DNA of 64,000 nt from Blastocystis sp. Blastoise (Eukaryota; Sar; Bigyra; Opalinata; Blastocystidae): positions 165,001 to 229,000 of the forward strand of contig JBBPEB010000033.1 of the NCBI GenBank assembly GCA_039096225.1. Reading direction: 5' to 3'. Positions 16,001 through 28,662 of this stretch are shown in pieces (within the stretch, counting starts at the first letter, position 1; every line of letters begins with the position of its first letter). The position numbers and the translations under genes are program-made. The notes under the pieces were generated by a model. That model was given only the letters and a program-made list of their open reading frames with translations. It had not been told where the DNA came from and made no database searches.

Positions 16001-19000
16001 ACGCCAGAATATTGAGCATGAATAGTTCCACTAATAGTTTGAACACTAGCATAATCAGCAGTAGCTAAAGTAGTAGAAGTAATAGTACCAGTAGGCATAT
16101 TTATTCTATCAACTTCAACACCATTGACATAGATAACAGCACCAGCCATTAAATCAACAGAATAAGTAAAACCAGCATAAAGAGAAGGATTAGTAACAGT
16201 AAATAAAGTTCTATAATATTGAGTAGTACCTACAGGAGCAGTCATAGTATCAATAGTACCAGTTACCCATCCAGCAGGAGAATAAGAAAGTTGAGTCCAA
16301 GTATTACCAGTAGGAGCAGCAACAACAACACTATTTAAGTAAGTCCAAGAAATAGTATCAGGACCAGAAAGAGCTTGAATTTCAAAAGTAGTAGTCTTAG
16401 GAGATTCATTACCAGCAAGAGTAATCTTGACGATTTCAGTATTATCCTTATATAAAGCACGAAGATAAGCACCACCCCAACCATTATTAGCAGTATCAGT
16501 AACAATAATCTTATAAGAACCAGCAGGTCTACAATAAGAATAATAAGTAGTAGACCAATCAGGGAAAGAGCTTCTCATATCAATTTGTTGAGAAGTAACA
16601 CCATCTTGAAGAATAAAGGCCATTTGAGAACCACTATTACCACCTTTATTATACATTTCAAGTTTAAGAATAGAATTAGGAGCAGTACAACCAGAAACAG
16701 TAATAGAAACAGTAGTTTGAGTAACAACACCTAAAGGAGTTTTAGCAGAAATGACAACAGAAGTAGTAGGAGCATATTGAAGTGGCTTACCATAAATGAA
16801 ACCAGAGTTAGTATCAAGATAAATACCAGAAGGGAAAACACCACTAACAATAGCAAATCCATGATAATTATCAGAAGGAGTCATAGTAGAGATATCAGCA
16901 TCTTTATAAGCTTGAACAGTAGCAGGAGTATAAGTTAAAGGTTGAACAACAATAGAAGTGAAATCAGCAGCTAATAATTGGAATTCAGCAGCATTACAAT
17001 CAGCATTTTCATTATAACCAGTACTCTTGGTAATAATAAGTTTATAATTATTATAAGATTCAGTATGAGCAGTCATATAAAAGCATTGTTTTTGAGATCT
17101 AGCTCTCCACATGACATTAGCTTCAGTATCAAGAAGAGTACAAGTTTCACCATTACAACCTTGAAGAGTCCAATCAGTAGGATCAGCATTAGCACTATCA
17201 TAAGCAGTAATAAGACAATATTTATTAGAATATTCATAACGAGCAGCATTAGAATAAGATAATTTAATAGTAATAGGATCAAAATTAATACCACCAACTA
17301 TTCTATAGAACCAACGAGTATACCATTTACCATCAATAAGAGTAGACACACTTTCAGAAGTACCTCTAGAAGGACCTTCAGCAGTCATACCCCAAGTACG
17401 AGAGTGAATATTAGAAGCACCAACAAGACGAACATTGTAGTTGAAATTAACAGTAATAGGAAGAGTAGCAGCAGCAGGGAAAGCATAAGCTATAGCAATT
17501 ACATTTTGACCAACAATAACTTTAGAGAGATCAATAGTAATAGATCTAGAATTAAGAGTTAAAGTTTCAGTAGTAGGAACAGTAGCAGGAGTGACATCAC
17601 CAGCAGGAAGTCCATAACGATATACTTCTTGACCATTAAGATAAATGACAGTACCTTCAGCAGAAGCTAGACGGAATTCAATAGTATTCATATTAGTCTT
17701 TGATAAGACATTGAAAGTATTTCTAAAATAATGAACACGATATTGAGAAGTAGGTCTAGCAGCAAGAGCAAGACAAGGAGTCCAATTAGCATCAGCAACA
17801 AAAGCAGTAGTATACCAATTAGCAGCAGGAGCAGCAGCAGCTTGAATGTTACACATAGTAGTAGCATCATTATAAGCAATAAGATATTGAAGATTAAGAG
17901 TAGCAGAAGAAGTATAACCAGAAACTAAAGTATCTCTAATAATAGTATAAGTATCAACATTAGTAATAGTATCAATAGTAATTAAAGAAGCAGAATGCCA
18001 ACCAGAAGAATCAGTATCAACAAGTTTAAGAGTGTATATACCAGCAGGAACACATATATTATGAACCATAGTAACACCTTCTAAACTGATACCATCAAGA
18101 ACAGTTTGTCCAGCAGCATTAATAAGTTGATATAATTCAGACCAAGGAGTTTGACCACCAGAAGTTTTAGTGACTTTAAGTTTCATAAATCCAGTACCTT
18201 CGCAAGTAAGAATAGAAATAGTAAGAGTACAAGTAAGAGGTTGATTGGTAATAGCATCAACAGCAGTAATAACAAAAGCACCAGTATAAGCAACAGTAGG
18301 AGTACCATAGATTTCACCTGTAGTAGGATTGAAAGTGAGACCAGCAGGAAGAGTAGCAGGAGAAGTAAGAGCAAAAGTCTTTAAACCAGAAGAATGAGGA
18401 GATAAATAAACAGTATCAACTCCAGCATACCAAGTATAAGAAGCTTGTTCATAAACAAATCCAGTGATAATATCAGTATTACAAGCATAGAATTCAACTT
18501 CAGCAAATTGACAACCAGTTTGAGCAGAATCCTTAAGAGAAGTAACATCAATCTTATACATATTATAAGCTCTAGCATTAGAAGGAATTAAGAACATCTT
18601 GGATTCTTTTCTACCTGTATAAGTAACAGCAGCATTAATATCTAATAAATCCCAAGTAACACCATTATCATTAGAACCAGAAACAGTGAAATCTTGAGGA
18701 TCTCTTCCTGCAGCATCATTAGCAGAAATAATTTCATATTTACTAATCCATTCACGTCTACCATCATCAAATTGATAAGTAAGAGAAACAGGCATAGGAT
18801 TTGCAAACCATTTAGTATCTCTGTTATTATCAAAGGCAGAAGCAGCAGATTCAGTACCTGTCATAGTAGGTACACTAGAAGCAACACCAGAGTGAGTACG
18901 TTTAGAGCAAGAACCATAAATAGGAATAAAGAAACCATCAAAAGAATCAACTCCAGGAACAGTAGTAGCAGCAGGATGAACTTCAACAGCAATAACAGCT

Positions 19001-20071
19001 TGAGTAACTCCAGTAAGATATTTCTTAATAGAATGAGTAATTCTTCTATAAGCATAAGTAGTATCTTCACCAGTAGCAAGAGTATTTGAAGCAACAACTG
19101 TAGCATCAGCAATATTTCTTCTAAATAATTCAATACCATTAATATAGACAACAATACCTTCCTTAGCATTAATACCTAATTCAAAAGTAGCATAATTAGT
19201 TAAATCAGTAGGAAGAACAGCAGTAGTACGATAATATCTAGCAGTTCCAGCTACAGTTACAGGGAAAGTACCATTACTATAAGGAGTCCAAGTAGCATCT
19301 GAAAAAGCAGCAGTAGTCCAAGTATTACCTACTTGAGCAGTAGCAGTATATTTCCAAGAACTACCTTTCTTTACAGAATAAGTAGCTATATATATAAAGG
19401 AGATTTATTATTATTATATTATAGAGTGACAATTGGAATAAGTTGGTATATAATAATAAGAATATTAATATTATTAAAAAAATTAAAAATAATAATAAAA
19501 TAATTATTAAAAGAATATTTAGAAATAATAATAATTAGTATTACATACGAGTAAAAGTCCATTCAGCAATTTCACCTCTATTAAGGTTTTCTCTAAGAAT
19601 AATAACACCGTCAATAATAACAAAAACTTCAGAACCAGCAGACCAACCAGAACCAGCACTAAGTAGATAATATTATAAATTTTATTATAGAAATAATATA
19701 AATATTAAAATAATATAAAAAATAAGATAAAATAAGATAAAATAAGATAAAATAACATTAAAAACAATAAATTTATGTACCCATCAACAGCAACTAAAGT
19801 GTGAATAGAGCTAGCGAAGCAATATTCTTTAGTAACAATCTTATTAGCCATTCCATTACCATCAATGGTTTCTAAAAGAGTACCAGTAGCAGAAGTACCT
19901 TGATAAATAGATAATTTTTCTTCCATAGCATTACCACCATAAACTCTACGAATAGTTACAGCGACTTGGTTTGTTGTGCAGACAATTGCATTTGCTATAT
20001 AAAATGAAAATTTCAAATACAATATACATACCAAGAGCAACTAGACACAATAAAACAAATATCTTGTTCAT
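13027..20071 (-). CDS. Large type I surface protein with discoidin-like, Ig-like and Cys-rich repeats
   Basis: Exons 20071-20032, 19994-19781, 19658-19549 and 19385-13027 give 2240 residues. A clear signal peptide (MNKIFVLLCLVALANA) starts it. The ectodomain holds units of jelly-roll-like module, discoidin-like (F5/8C) domain (about 296-425, 785-935, 1305-1445; motifs DTKWFANP, DTKWLAQ, SNDNGxTWD) and putative Ig domain (He_PIG; LPAGLTFNPTTGEIYGTP). From about 1450 to 2050, Ig-like domains alternate with five Cys modules of the form CxxDGxWPxTxxGxxA followed by a GxxxRxC step, resembling hormone-receptor (HRM) domains. A SEA-like segment (about 2065-2175) precedes one membrane helix and a short Lys-rich tail. 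Codons are strongly biased (ACT, GCT, GTT, GGT), as in a highly expressed gene, and splice sites are GTATG/GTACA-type. Likely an adhesion or recognition protein; ligand unknown. Confidence 0.88.
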
Positions 20072-21515
20072 TATTAAGAAGCCTAATTCAATAAAAAAAA
20101 TTAAAGAAAAATTGAAGATTTCGGAATGTCATTTGTGTGTGAATTGATGTAGGAAAAAAAGCCGTCGGTATCCTGGTCGAAGACTATTGGCAACTGACTT
20201 TTAAAAACGGTTAGGAATATGGATACATATACTTCATGTAGTCCTTATTATTCTTCCAATTAAAAGGAGAAACTCTTCTTTTAGAATAACAAGAACCAAT
20301 CAATGAATGATATATATTTATAAATTACCATTTTTTTATTATCCAATGAAAAACTCTTATTCATGGTTCCTATGTCCCTTATTTAGGGTAACCACTTTTT
20401 ATTGTAAAATTATGAATGGTTTTCTATAATTGTATTCTTCAGTATTAAAGTTTTATTTCTAAAACAAGCGAGCGATTCATCGCCATTTATAGAAATCCGG
20501 GGATGTTCTTACCGTGGAATATGACGCAGACTTAGGATATCTTTTCATTTTTTAAAAAGATTTTTCCTTGAAGGGACAAAGAAAAAAGATCGGTGGTTAT
20601 AATTTGTTCTTATAGCCATCCAACACTTTATATCTTTTTATTTTATTTTTATAGTATTTTACTTAAAGATATAATTTTTTTTCGTTATTGCCATATATAT
20701 GGAAGAATCTAGAGAATATTATTTTTGCCGTTTTCTATGCAAACAATTCTAATCCTCCATGTAAAAGTCAACGTTCTTTACCAAGTTCAACTAAAACTAT
20801 ATATAGTAAATTTGTATAGTAGATTTTAAACATTAATTCGTATTTGGGATAGTTACATTATTTTAGTAAAGAAATCTCATTTTTAACCAGTTTTTTTATT
20901 TTTTAGTTAAGCTGCAGTAAGTAAGCGAGATAAATTCTGGTTTCTAAATAAATTAGAGGTGACATCAATAAACTGAAATGTTCATTTGATATACATGGAA
21001 ATAGATTTACCCTATATATCTGAACTTTTTTCATCATGCTAAATAATGAGTAATAAATAATATTGATCAAAGATTTGGCATGAGAGTAATTGTGAATTTT
21101 GCTAATGATAATCAAATTTCATGAGGATTGACTAATATATTATAAATTAATTAGGATAGTCATTGAAAATTGATAAATATAAGAGTCACAATAAAAAAAA
21201 TAATTCGCTTTTGAAAAAGAAATTTTTTAAAAAGAGAATTCGTTAGGAGTCTCTTATTATATAATCCACTGATGACTGTATGTTTTAATCATATAGTTAT
21301 AAGTAAGAGTTTAAACTAAGTAAACAATAATTTGTTTTTTTTTATATTACTCCTAATAGTTTTTACGTTATTATTGATCCACTGTGTGTCATGATTATTT
21401 TTTACTTAAGAGTAAGCATTATAGTCTATAAAAATAATTTTAAAAATATTTATAAGAAATTGAATATATTAAATATACATAGAATAATAATTTAAAAAAA
21501 AATATTTAAATAAAA
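20072..21515. other. Divergent intergenic region
   Basis: This 1.4-kb stretch lies between the starts of the surface-protein gene (-) and the ICT1-like gene (+), so it should carry both promoters. A locally GC-richer part near 20461-20540 (words such as AAATCCGGGGATGTTC) stands out, but I cannot assign it. No tRNA fold or reading frame was found. Confidence 0.45.
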
Positions 21516-22195
21516 ATGAATTTTATAAAGTTATCTAGTGTTGTATCATCTGTTTTAAAAGGAAAAGTTAATCAATCCTTTATTTTGTATTCGAATACAC
21601 TATTGAGGCGTCCTTTTACATCTTCTGAAACAGATGAAGAACATCATATTTCAATTCCTGAAGATAATTTGAATTTTTATTTCGCAAGATCTGGAGGACC
21701 TGGTATATATTCTAAGTTAATAGTTGAATAATAAAATATATTAGGTGGTCAAAATGTGAATAAAGTGAATACCAAAGTAGTTCTTAAATTAAATATAGAA
21801 AATGCATCATGGATTCCGACGTATGATTTTATGGTGAAATTAATATCATTTAAATAGTGATGTGAAAGAACGTTTTATTGTAGATCATGCCAATCGTATT
21901 AATAATGATGGAGAACTTGTTCTAGCATCTTCTCTAACACGATTCCAAGATAATAATCGTGCTGATGTAATTCAAAAACTACAAGAAATGCTTGATTATT
22001 CAGCTACCCCTCCAAAATTAAGAGTTTTAAGAACAGGTATATATTTACTTTTTTTTTTAGGTATTAGAGTATTATATATATATAAACAATATAGAACCAA
22101 CAGTATTTACAAAGGAGAAATGGAAGCGTGAGAAGAAACACAAATCAGAAAAAAAACAGAATCGTAAACGTAGTGGTATTGATGATTTCTTTTAA
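21516..22195 (+). CDS. ICT1/ArfB-like mitochondrial peptidyl-tRNA hydrolase
   Basis: Rescues stalled mitochondrial ribosomes by hydrolysing peptidyl-tRNA. Exons 21516-21702, 21745-21820, 21858-22036 and 22095-22195 close to 180 residues, near the usual length of ICT1. The catalytic GGQ motif lies in SGGPGGQNVNKVNTKVVL and is created by splicing: the first G codon is split across intron 1 (42 bp). The N-terminal 45 residues are basic and Ser/Leu-rich, consistent with a mitochondrial presequence. The C-terminus is a Lys/Arg-rich tail (EKWKREKKHKSEKKQNRKR), typical of ArfB/ICT1 proteins and needed to enter the ribosomal mRNA channel. Class I release factors are unlikely because the protein is too short and lacks the codon-recognition domain. 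Confidence 0.93.
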
Positions 22196-22498
22196 AATAG
22201 TAAAAAAAAGATGAATAAAAAAATTAAATATATAAAATAATGAATAAATTCATAATGATAAATGAAACATAGTTTTGTTACCTACAATTATATATATATA
22301 ATTATGAAAGTAGTAGAACAAATACTATATAGTGAAATGTGTCCACTATAACTAGAATAAAAATATACTTAGCATACAGAAAGCAAACTATTATTACATA
22401 TATAAAAACAAAATGAATAAAAAATGAACATGATTCTATAAAAAGAATAGGAATAATTATATATATATAGATATATTTAATGATATGAATAAATAGAG
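22196..22498. other. Short convergent intergenic region
   Basis: About 300 bp between the stops of the ICT1-like (+) and BSD-domain (-) genes. A/T-rich, with no feature I can support. Confidence 0.5.
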
Positions 22499-22634
22499 TT
22501 ATTCCCATTCATCCCATCCTTCAACAATATTACTTTCCTTTACAGGCTAGATATATTATATATTATATATAATATATTATAAAATAAAGAGATTTACATA
22601 AAAAGTATATAATATAATATATATTATACATTAT

Positions 22635-22682
<48 letters not shown>

Positions 22683-24168
22683 AAATCAAAAAATATATAT
22701 AAATATATATATACTTCTGAAGTAGGATTTTCTTTAGTAATTTCTTCTTCTTTGGTTTCTGTTTGAGGAACATCAAAGTCATCCCATCCTTGTTCTAATA
22801 CTTTCATTTCAGCTATAGATAATAAAAATGTAATTATATAAAAATGAAATAATATCATATTATAAAATGGATTACTATAATTATAGCATACTATATAATA
22901 TATAAATTAAATATATATATACTTTCTTTAAGGTCTTCTGCTTCTTTCTTTTTTGTTTCTAAATCAATATCTACTGGAGACATAAGTTCAGTTCCTTTTT
23001 CTATGTTTATCAAATAGAGAATAATCATATATAAACATGCAAAACAAAAAAAAAAATAAAAAGGAAAGAATATTCATAGAATAACTTAAAGTAATAAATA
23101 ATATAATAAAAGTATTCGAAATCTTACTCTGTTGTGTATTGTTAAATAGCGACTGTTTTATTTGATCTCTATGAAAGAAATAATTCGACCAAAAGGCAGT
23201 TTCAGTAACTATATCTGGAACTAACATTTTATACCTATATATATAATTCATATATATATAATAATAATATCAAAAAAGTAACTAAAAAGTTACAAAAGAA
23301 AATGAAAAAAAAAATCTGGAAGTTATTATTTGAGGAAACTATAATATATTATTTATATATATATGAATAATAAATAAACAACTATAGACCAGCATATAAA
23401 AATAATTATAGAGTTGACTAGACTAATAAAATAATAAAGTATATTTATATTCATAAACATACATATGTGCTACAATAGAATTACTATTTAATAAATCACT
23501 TCCTTCTGTAAACATCGAGGGTTTCTCTATAGTTTGTAGCCATTCATTGTAGCTAGGTAACTCTGTATCTGTTATAGTAGTATAAGTAGTATTATAAGAC
23601 TGAATGAGACGAATCTTCTCTTCGACATCTATCACATATCTAAAAGCAATAATAATAATTATTTTTTTATATTTATATGTTTATAGATTCATCAATATAA
23701 TTTAGTTATGAAATATATTATAAAATAAAAAAAGAAACCTATATTATTTAACATATACTCACTAGGACTATCTGTTGTGTTTATAGTATCTTCATCATTA
23801 AACACAGTAGCAAACTTAGATTTGGTCATAGCGATAAAAGAACCAATCTTCTGTTGAGCTTTCTCAGTTACAGAAGATCGTCCTGATGATGGTTCTGGCT
23901 GTTCAATACATTCAATATTTGAATCACTTTTTATTTCATTAACTTTTTCTTTATCTTGAGGTTCCTCACTATTTAAGGATTCTTGAAGTTTTACAATAGC
24001 ATTTTTTGTTTGTTCTTTCACAGGAATAAAGGTCGATACAGCATCCTCTTTTACTGATGAAATTAATTCTTGAAAGTCACTTTTTACAGAAGAAAAAAAG
24101 GAACTCCAAGATGAACGAATTTGTTGTGTCTCCTGAGGTTTTACTACTTGCTCTTCTTGATCTTGCAT
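22499..24168 (-). CDS. BSD-domain protein (BSDC1/SYAP1-like)
   Basis: Exons 24168-23759, 23639-23463, 23234-23128, 23000-22923, 22812-22715 and 22546-22499 close to 305 residues. The N-terminal half is amphipathic and helical (SSWSSFFSSVKSDFQELISSVKED), as in BSDC1/SYAP1-type proteins. A BSD domain follows, with the diagnostic aromatic pair in TAFWSNYFFHRDQI (about residues 205-218). The C-terminus carries two short acidic tryptophan motifs, EQGWDDFD and EGWDEWE, similar to C-terminal motifs of BSDC1 relatives. No membrane segment is present. BSD proteins of this type act in membrane-associated signalling or trafficking, but the precise role here is not evident. Confident in the family, not in orthology. 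Confidence 0.85.
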
Positions 24169-26029
24169 TATTAGATTGATAAATGCTTTTAAAGGGATGA
24201 AAGACCAATTTTTTAAAAAATTTCTTTCTTATTTTTAGTTAGATTTAACTATTCATTTTAATATATATTATCTTCTATTGATAAAAATAATCTCAAATAC
24301 TTCACATGAATATAGATAAAAGCTATGTTTCTATTTCAAAAGCAACACAAATGCATCTATGTCTTTTTTTCTATTTGAAAAACTAATTTTAGTATATAGA
24401 AAAGCTGGTTCTTACAAATATAGCTATCTAAATTGAACTTGAATAATTTTATACATTCTTGTCATTATTTACGTGTATTGAGAAACATATTTCTTGACCT
24501 TATCCGTCATACAAATAATAACAAGATTTCTACAAAATGAATAGAAAGATTGTTAGCCATGTAGTTGATTTCTCATGTTGAAAAAGGGTTGAAATACCAT
24601 TGAATTATTTCCTCTCTTTATAACATAGATATTTCTCTCTATAGTTTCTCGATATTAGAAGAGTTCTCTATTCCTTTTTAGTACATTATCTCATCTACTA
24701 AAACTATTTTGTTGTATTGATTTCTATGTGTGTCCTTCGTGAATTTGAGAACAGCTCATTATGGGTATACAACAGCAAAAAAAGCAATGAAATTGCTTCA
24801 TCATGTTTTTTTTTTCATAATTAATTTTAAAGATTAGATTGTTAAAGAATATAATTATGAAGCCTTATATCATGACATGCATGAGTTGAGATTATTTTTG
24901 ACAAAAATTGACTTTCAAAATGAATTACTTGTATAACTTTTGATATATTCATTATTTATTCATATATCATAAACGAAGTTCATTTAATTAATAGAATACA
25001 TTATTTATATCAAGTTACTAAAATTTAGAACGATAACGACGGAGATAATCAACAAAATATGGTTTATACACTAATGAAGGTGATTGAGATATCCTACTAG
25101 CCTAAAGTATGATAGACACATCTAATATCACTTTAGGACAATATGATAGAATTTCATACAAAAAAGAACTAACTAATCAAGAATTAATGTACCTTCCTTA
25201 CGAGTCTAGTTGCTATTTATTCCTATCCTCTAATGAATGATATCTTACACACTTTAGGCACGATAGTATAGTGAAATTCGTTCACAAAAATGGTTGACAA
25301 ACGGAAAATTGCAAGAAACTTTACAATTGTATTGCCTATAATTTCATATACATACTCTTTAAGTGTTATAGCAAGTTCATTTATATCAAAATAAGCTATA
25401 GCCTTTGGTACAAAGTACTCAAAAGAAAACAGCCAAAATGAGTTGACTGGGTTCTACCCTTTAGGGATGCCAGTCATTAAAGCCTGCTTAATTCTATTGA
25501 AAAACCAAGAAAAACTCTCATTTATTAAAAAGTGGAATTCAAAAACAAAACGATTGGCTTTGCCAAACTTTTTAAAGACTGGTCATCGAATTTTCTAAAA
25601 ATTCCTAGACTTTTCCTAGAATATATTACCTAACATCTAATTATTGAGTATCATGACCTTTGTATCACGATTCCATCGAGAAAATAATTGTGGAAATAAA
25701 TTTTTTATTTTTTTACAACAACTGATTTCTTCGTCTCTTTCTAGGACGCTGACTCTCTGACACTCGATTCATCTTTGACATTTTCTCGATAGAATTTACT
25801 TTATCTCTTTATAGTTTTTGTTTTTTCTTAAATGGATCTATAAATGAATTATGCTCCCTATAAGCAATCATCAATAATATTTATAGTGATTCTACAATTT
25901 TCTTATACTTACTATAAAACTTTGTTGCCAATTAATCTGATTTCCAACGAACAACATTTTTATATTGAAAAATCTGTATTTTTCTTTTGTTATTATAACA
26001 AACCAATACTTTTAATTATTTTATGAGCA
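24169..26029. other. Divergent intergenic region with short perfect hairpins
   Basis: This 1.9-kb spacer between the starts of the BSD-domain (-) and ODC-like (+) genes is the longest gene-free stretch. Most is featureless AT-rich DNA. Two compact hairpins occur about 0.5 kb before the ODC-like start: stem TGACTGG/CCAGTCA (25444-25450 with 25470-25476, enclosing CCCT-TT-AGGG) and TTGGC-TTT-GCCAA (25554-25566). Neither matches an RNA family I know. Confidence 0.45.
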
Positions 26030-27370
26030 ATGGCTAACATCGAACGATTTGAAAACTATGAAAGATGTCATTATGAAGTGAATCTTGAAGTTATTCGTCA
26101 AAAATGTAAACAATGGAGAGAAATGTTTGAAATAGTTGAACCTTATGTAGATATTAGTGCTACTTCAAATAAAGATATTTATTCTTGTCTTCTTGACCTT
26201 GGTTGTGGCTTAACAAACCGTGATAGAGCTTTCTTATCTTATGTAACATCTCCTCTATCTGTCAATATGGCTTCTTCTATAATTGATTTAAGTTCAGTTA
26301 GTCATGGAGCTTATACTTCTCAATTAAAAGCTCATGAAATTAATAAAATATCATTTGATTCTGAAGTAAGTCATTATATATCTATATATTATATTAATAG
26401 TTTAATATTTATATTTTTTAAAGATTTTTTATAAGAATAGATAAATAATATATATATATATGTATTTTATTATAGGAATTATTAGATATTATTAAAGAAG
26501 ATTATCCTGAAGCTAATCTTTTCTTAAAGATCTCTACAAATTCTATTACTGATGAAGAAATTCTTAGTGTTGAAGAAAGTATTGAATTGTTACAAAAAGC
26601 TAAAGACTCTAATATGAAAGTATTTATTGATTTATTTTATTTATATATATCTAATGTTATTATTATTATATAAATAAATTATTATATATTTTATATAATA
26701 ATAATATATATACTGATAATAAATATATAAATAAATAAATAAATAATAATAACATATATATTTCTAGGTTACTGGTCTTGCTATTTATTATTCTGAAACT
26801 TCTAATTTTGTAGCTCTTGATTATTTGAATGAATTATTTAAATTATGTAAAGAAAAGAATTTCTTATTTGAACAAGTCCATTTCTTTGGTACTGATTTTG
26901 TAAAATTAGTTGAGGAAGAAGAAAAACGTAAAACTTTTGTCTCTACTTTAAAATCTTATGGTTCTGATATTGTTTTTTCTGCAGATGCTGGTATCTATTT
27001 ATTAGCAGAATCTTATAGTTGTTCTGCTAAGATTATTGGTAAGAAAGCTAAGATTATTAATGGAAAGAAACAAATTATGTATTATTTAGATGATGGTGTA
27101 TATACTTCTTTCTTCTGTGTCAAATTAGATAATGTTGAATTGAATCCTATTCCTATTCGTATTAAGAGTCAATCAAGAGGTGATGAACTCTATCAAACTA
27201 CTATTTGGGGACCTACTTGTGATAGTATTGATTGCTTAGGCTCTCATTTCTCTCTTCCTGAATTAGATATAGATGATTGGATTGTATTTGATGGGGTGGG
27301 CTATCAATGTACTACTATGTCTACTGGATTTAATGGTATGAGTGACCCCGATACATTTGTCTCTTACTAA
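26030..27370 (+). CDS. Ornithine decarboxylase-like pseudoenzyme (predicted inactive)
   Basis: Exons 26030-26365, 26476-26619 and 26768-27370 close to 360 residues; active eukaryotic ODCs are about 420-460. The C-terminal sheet domain is clearly ODC: MYYLDDGVYTSFFC (human D332 = D269 here), IWGPTCDSID (human C360/D361 = C311/D312) and STGFNGM. The barrel domain aligns but its PLP site is gone: the PFYAVKCN lysine (K69) corresponds to Ser43 in VDISATSNKD; HVGSG is YYSET (167-171); the GGGFPG loop is lost; EPGR is DAGI (233-236). C360 and D361 are the residues one ODC subunit contributes to the partner's active site, so this may be a regulatory or heterodimer partner, as antizyme inhibitors and trypanosomatid prozymes are for related enzymes. 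Catalysis by this chain alone is very unlikely. The gene is intact and undamaged. Confidence 0.9.
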
Positions 27371-27813
27371 ATACCATCTCTACTCTTATTTATGTATATA
27401 TATATATACATCTGGCTACACGAATTTATCTTTTTCGTTTTCGTCTAAATCATTATTACATTTTACCTTTTTTTTATTTTTGTTGTTAGTGTATGTATTT
27501 GTATAACTCTTTGTTTGTATTGTATTGTTTCTCCATTCTTATTGCTTTTCTTTCATTGGTTTTATTATTTATTATCTTATTTTTCTTTTTTTTTATTTAC
27601 AGTTTAAATATTATATATGTTATGTATGTTTATAAAAGAAAACTTTTGTTTATTTTATTTTATAATTTTATTTATATTGAACAATACAACTCAAATTAAT
27701 TATATATGTTGACAATATCAATACTAAACATATAAAGAAAAATGGAAAAGAATAGGACAATAAGAAAAGAAGTCTCTATAGATGTAAATTGATATTTATT
27801 TGAATAATAAAAA
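27371..27813. other. Convergent intergenic region
   Basis: T-rich spacer between the stops of the ODC-like (+) and transporter (-) genes; likely 3' untranslated sequence and terminators of both. No gene seen. Confidence 0.5.
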
Positions 27814-28584
27814 CTAATTAATAAAAGTAGTATAGGATCCCATAACAGCAAAGAATACACCCAGAGTAATAAAGAGAATACTCACAGATTTACCGATAAG
27901 TTGATTCTTGGACTTATCTTCACAACAAACTTTGTAATACCTATTTATATATGTATAGTCTTTAAATACAGAATATATATATTAAGTATATAAATATAGA
28001 ATACATATCAATAATATGTATATTATAATTCTATATGTATATACATTAATCCAGGGAATATAAGCATAAGAGAAGAACTACCTAAAGATCCAGTAATACC
28101 TAAGACAGCAGAGAGATTGGGGAAGAGAATAGCCACAATAACCGCGATTATTAGAACTGTTACAGAGACAAGTGCATTATGTATATATTTAGGATTAAAA
28201 TTGATTAAAGTGAAGAACATATCACGCATAGGATGAGTAAATAAGGGTATAGAGAAGCATAGATCTACAGAAATAGCGATACGACAGAATAGTATCCATA
28301 TATCAGAGACAGGATAACTATCTAAAATATTACTTGTAGTAAATCCACAGAAAGACCAATACCCTGCGAAAGCATCGATACAATAGACAATAAACACAAC
28401 GATAAATGAACTATAAATAACTATATTCACACGTTTTGAAGTAGGTTCACGAAGTCTCGCGAGAATGGGGACAAATTGAACTTGACAACAATTCGAGAAA
28501 CCAAAGAATGGAAGAGAGAAGAAAGAGGAAAGAGTGAATAAAAAGGAATTAAGCTATATGGTAATGATTCATAGTATTATATAT

Positions 28585-28662
<78 letters not shown>

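Noticed and set aside
20150-20540. Possible tRNA or snRNA near GGTCGAAGAC and the GC-richer stretch
   Set aside because: I could not fold an acceptor stem or find conserved snRNA boxes; left as unassigned upstream DNA.
25444-25566. Possible tRNA in the GC-richer patch of the spacer
   Set aside because: The stems do not form a cloverleaf and no T-loop GTTC-type motif is placed correctly.
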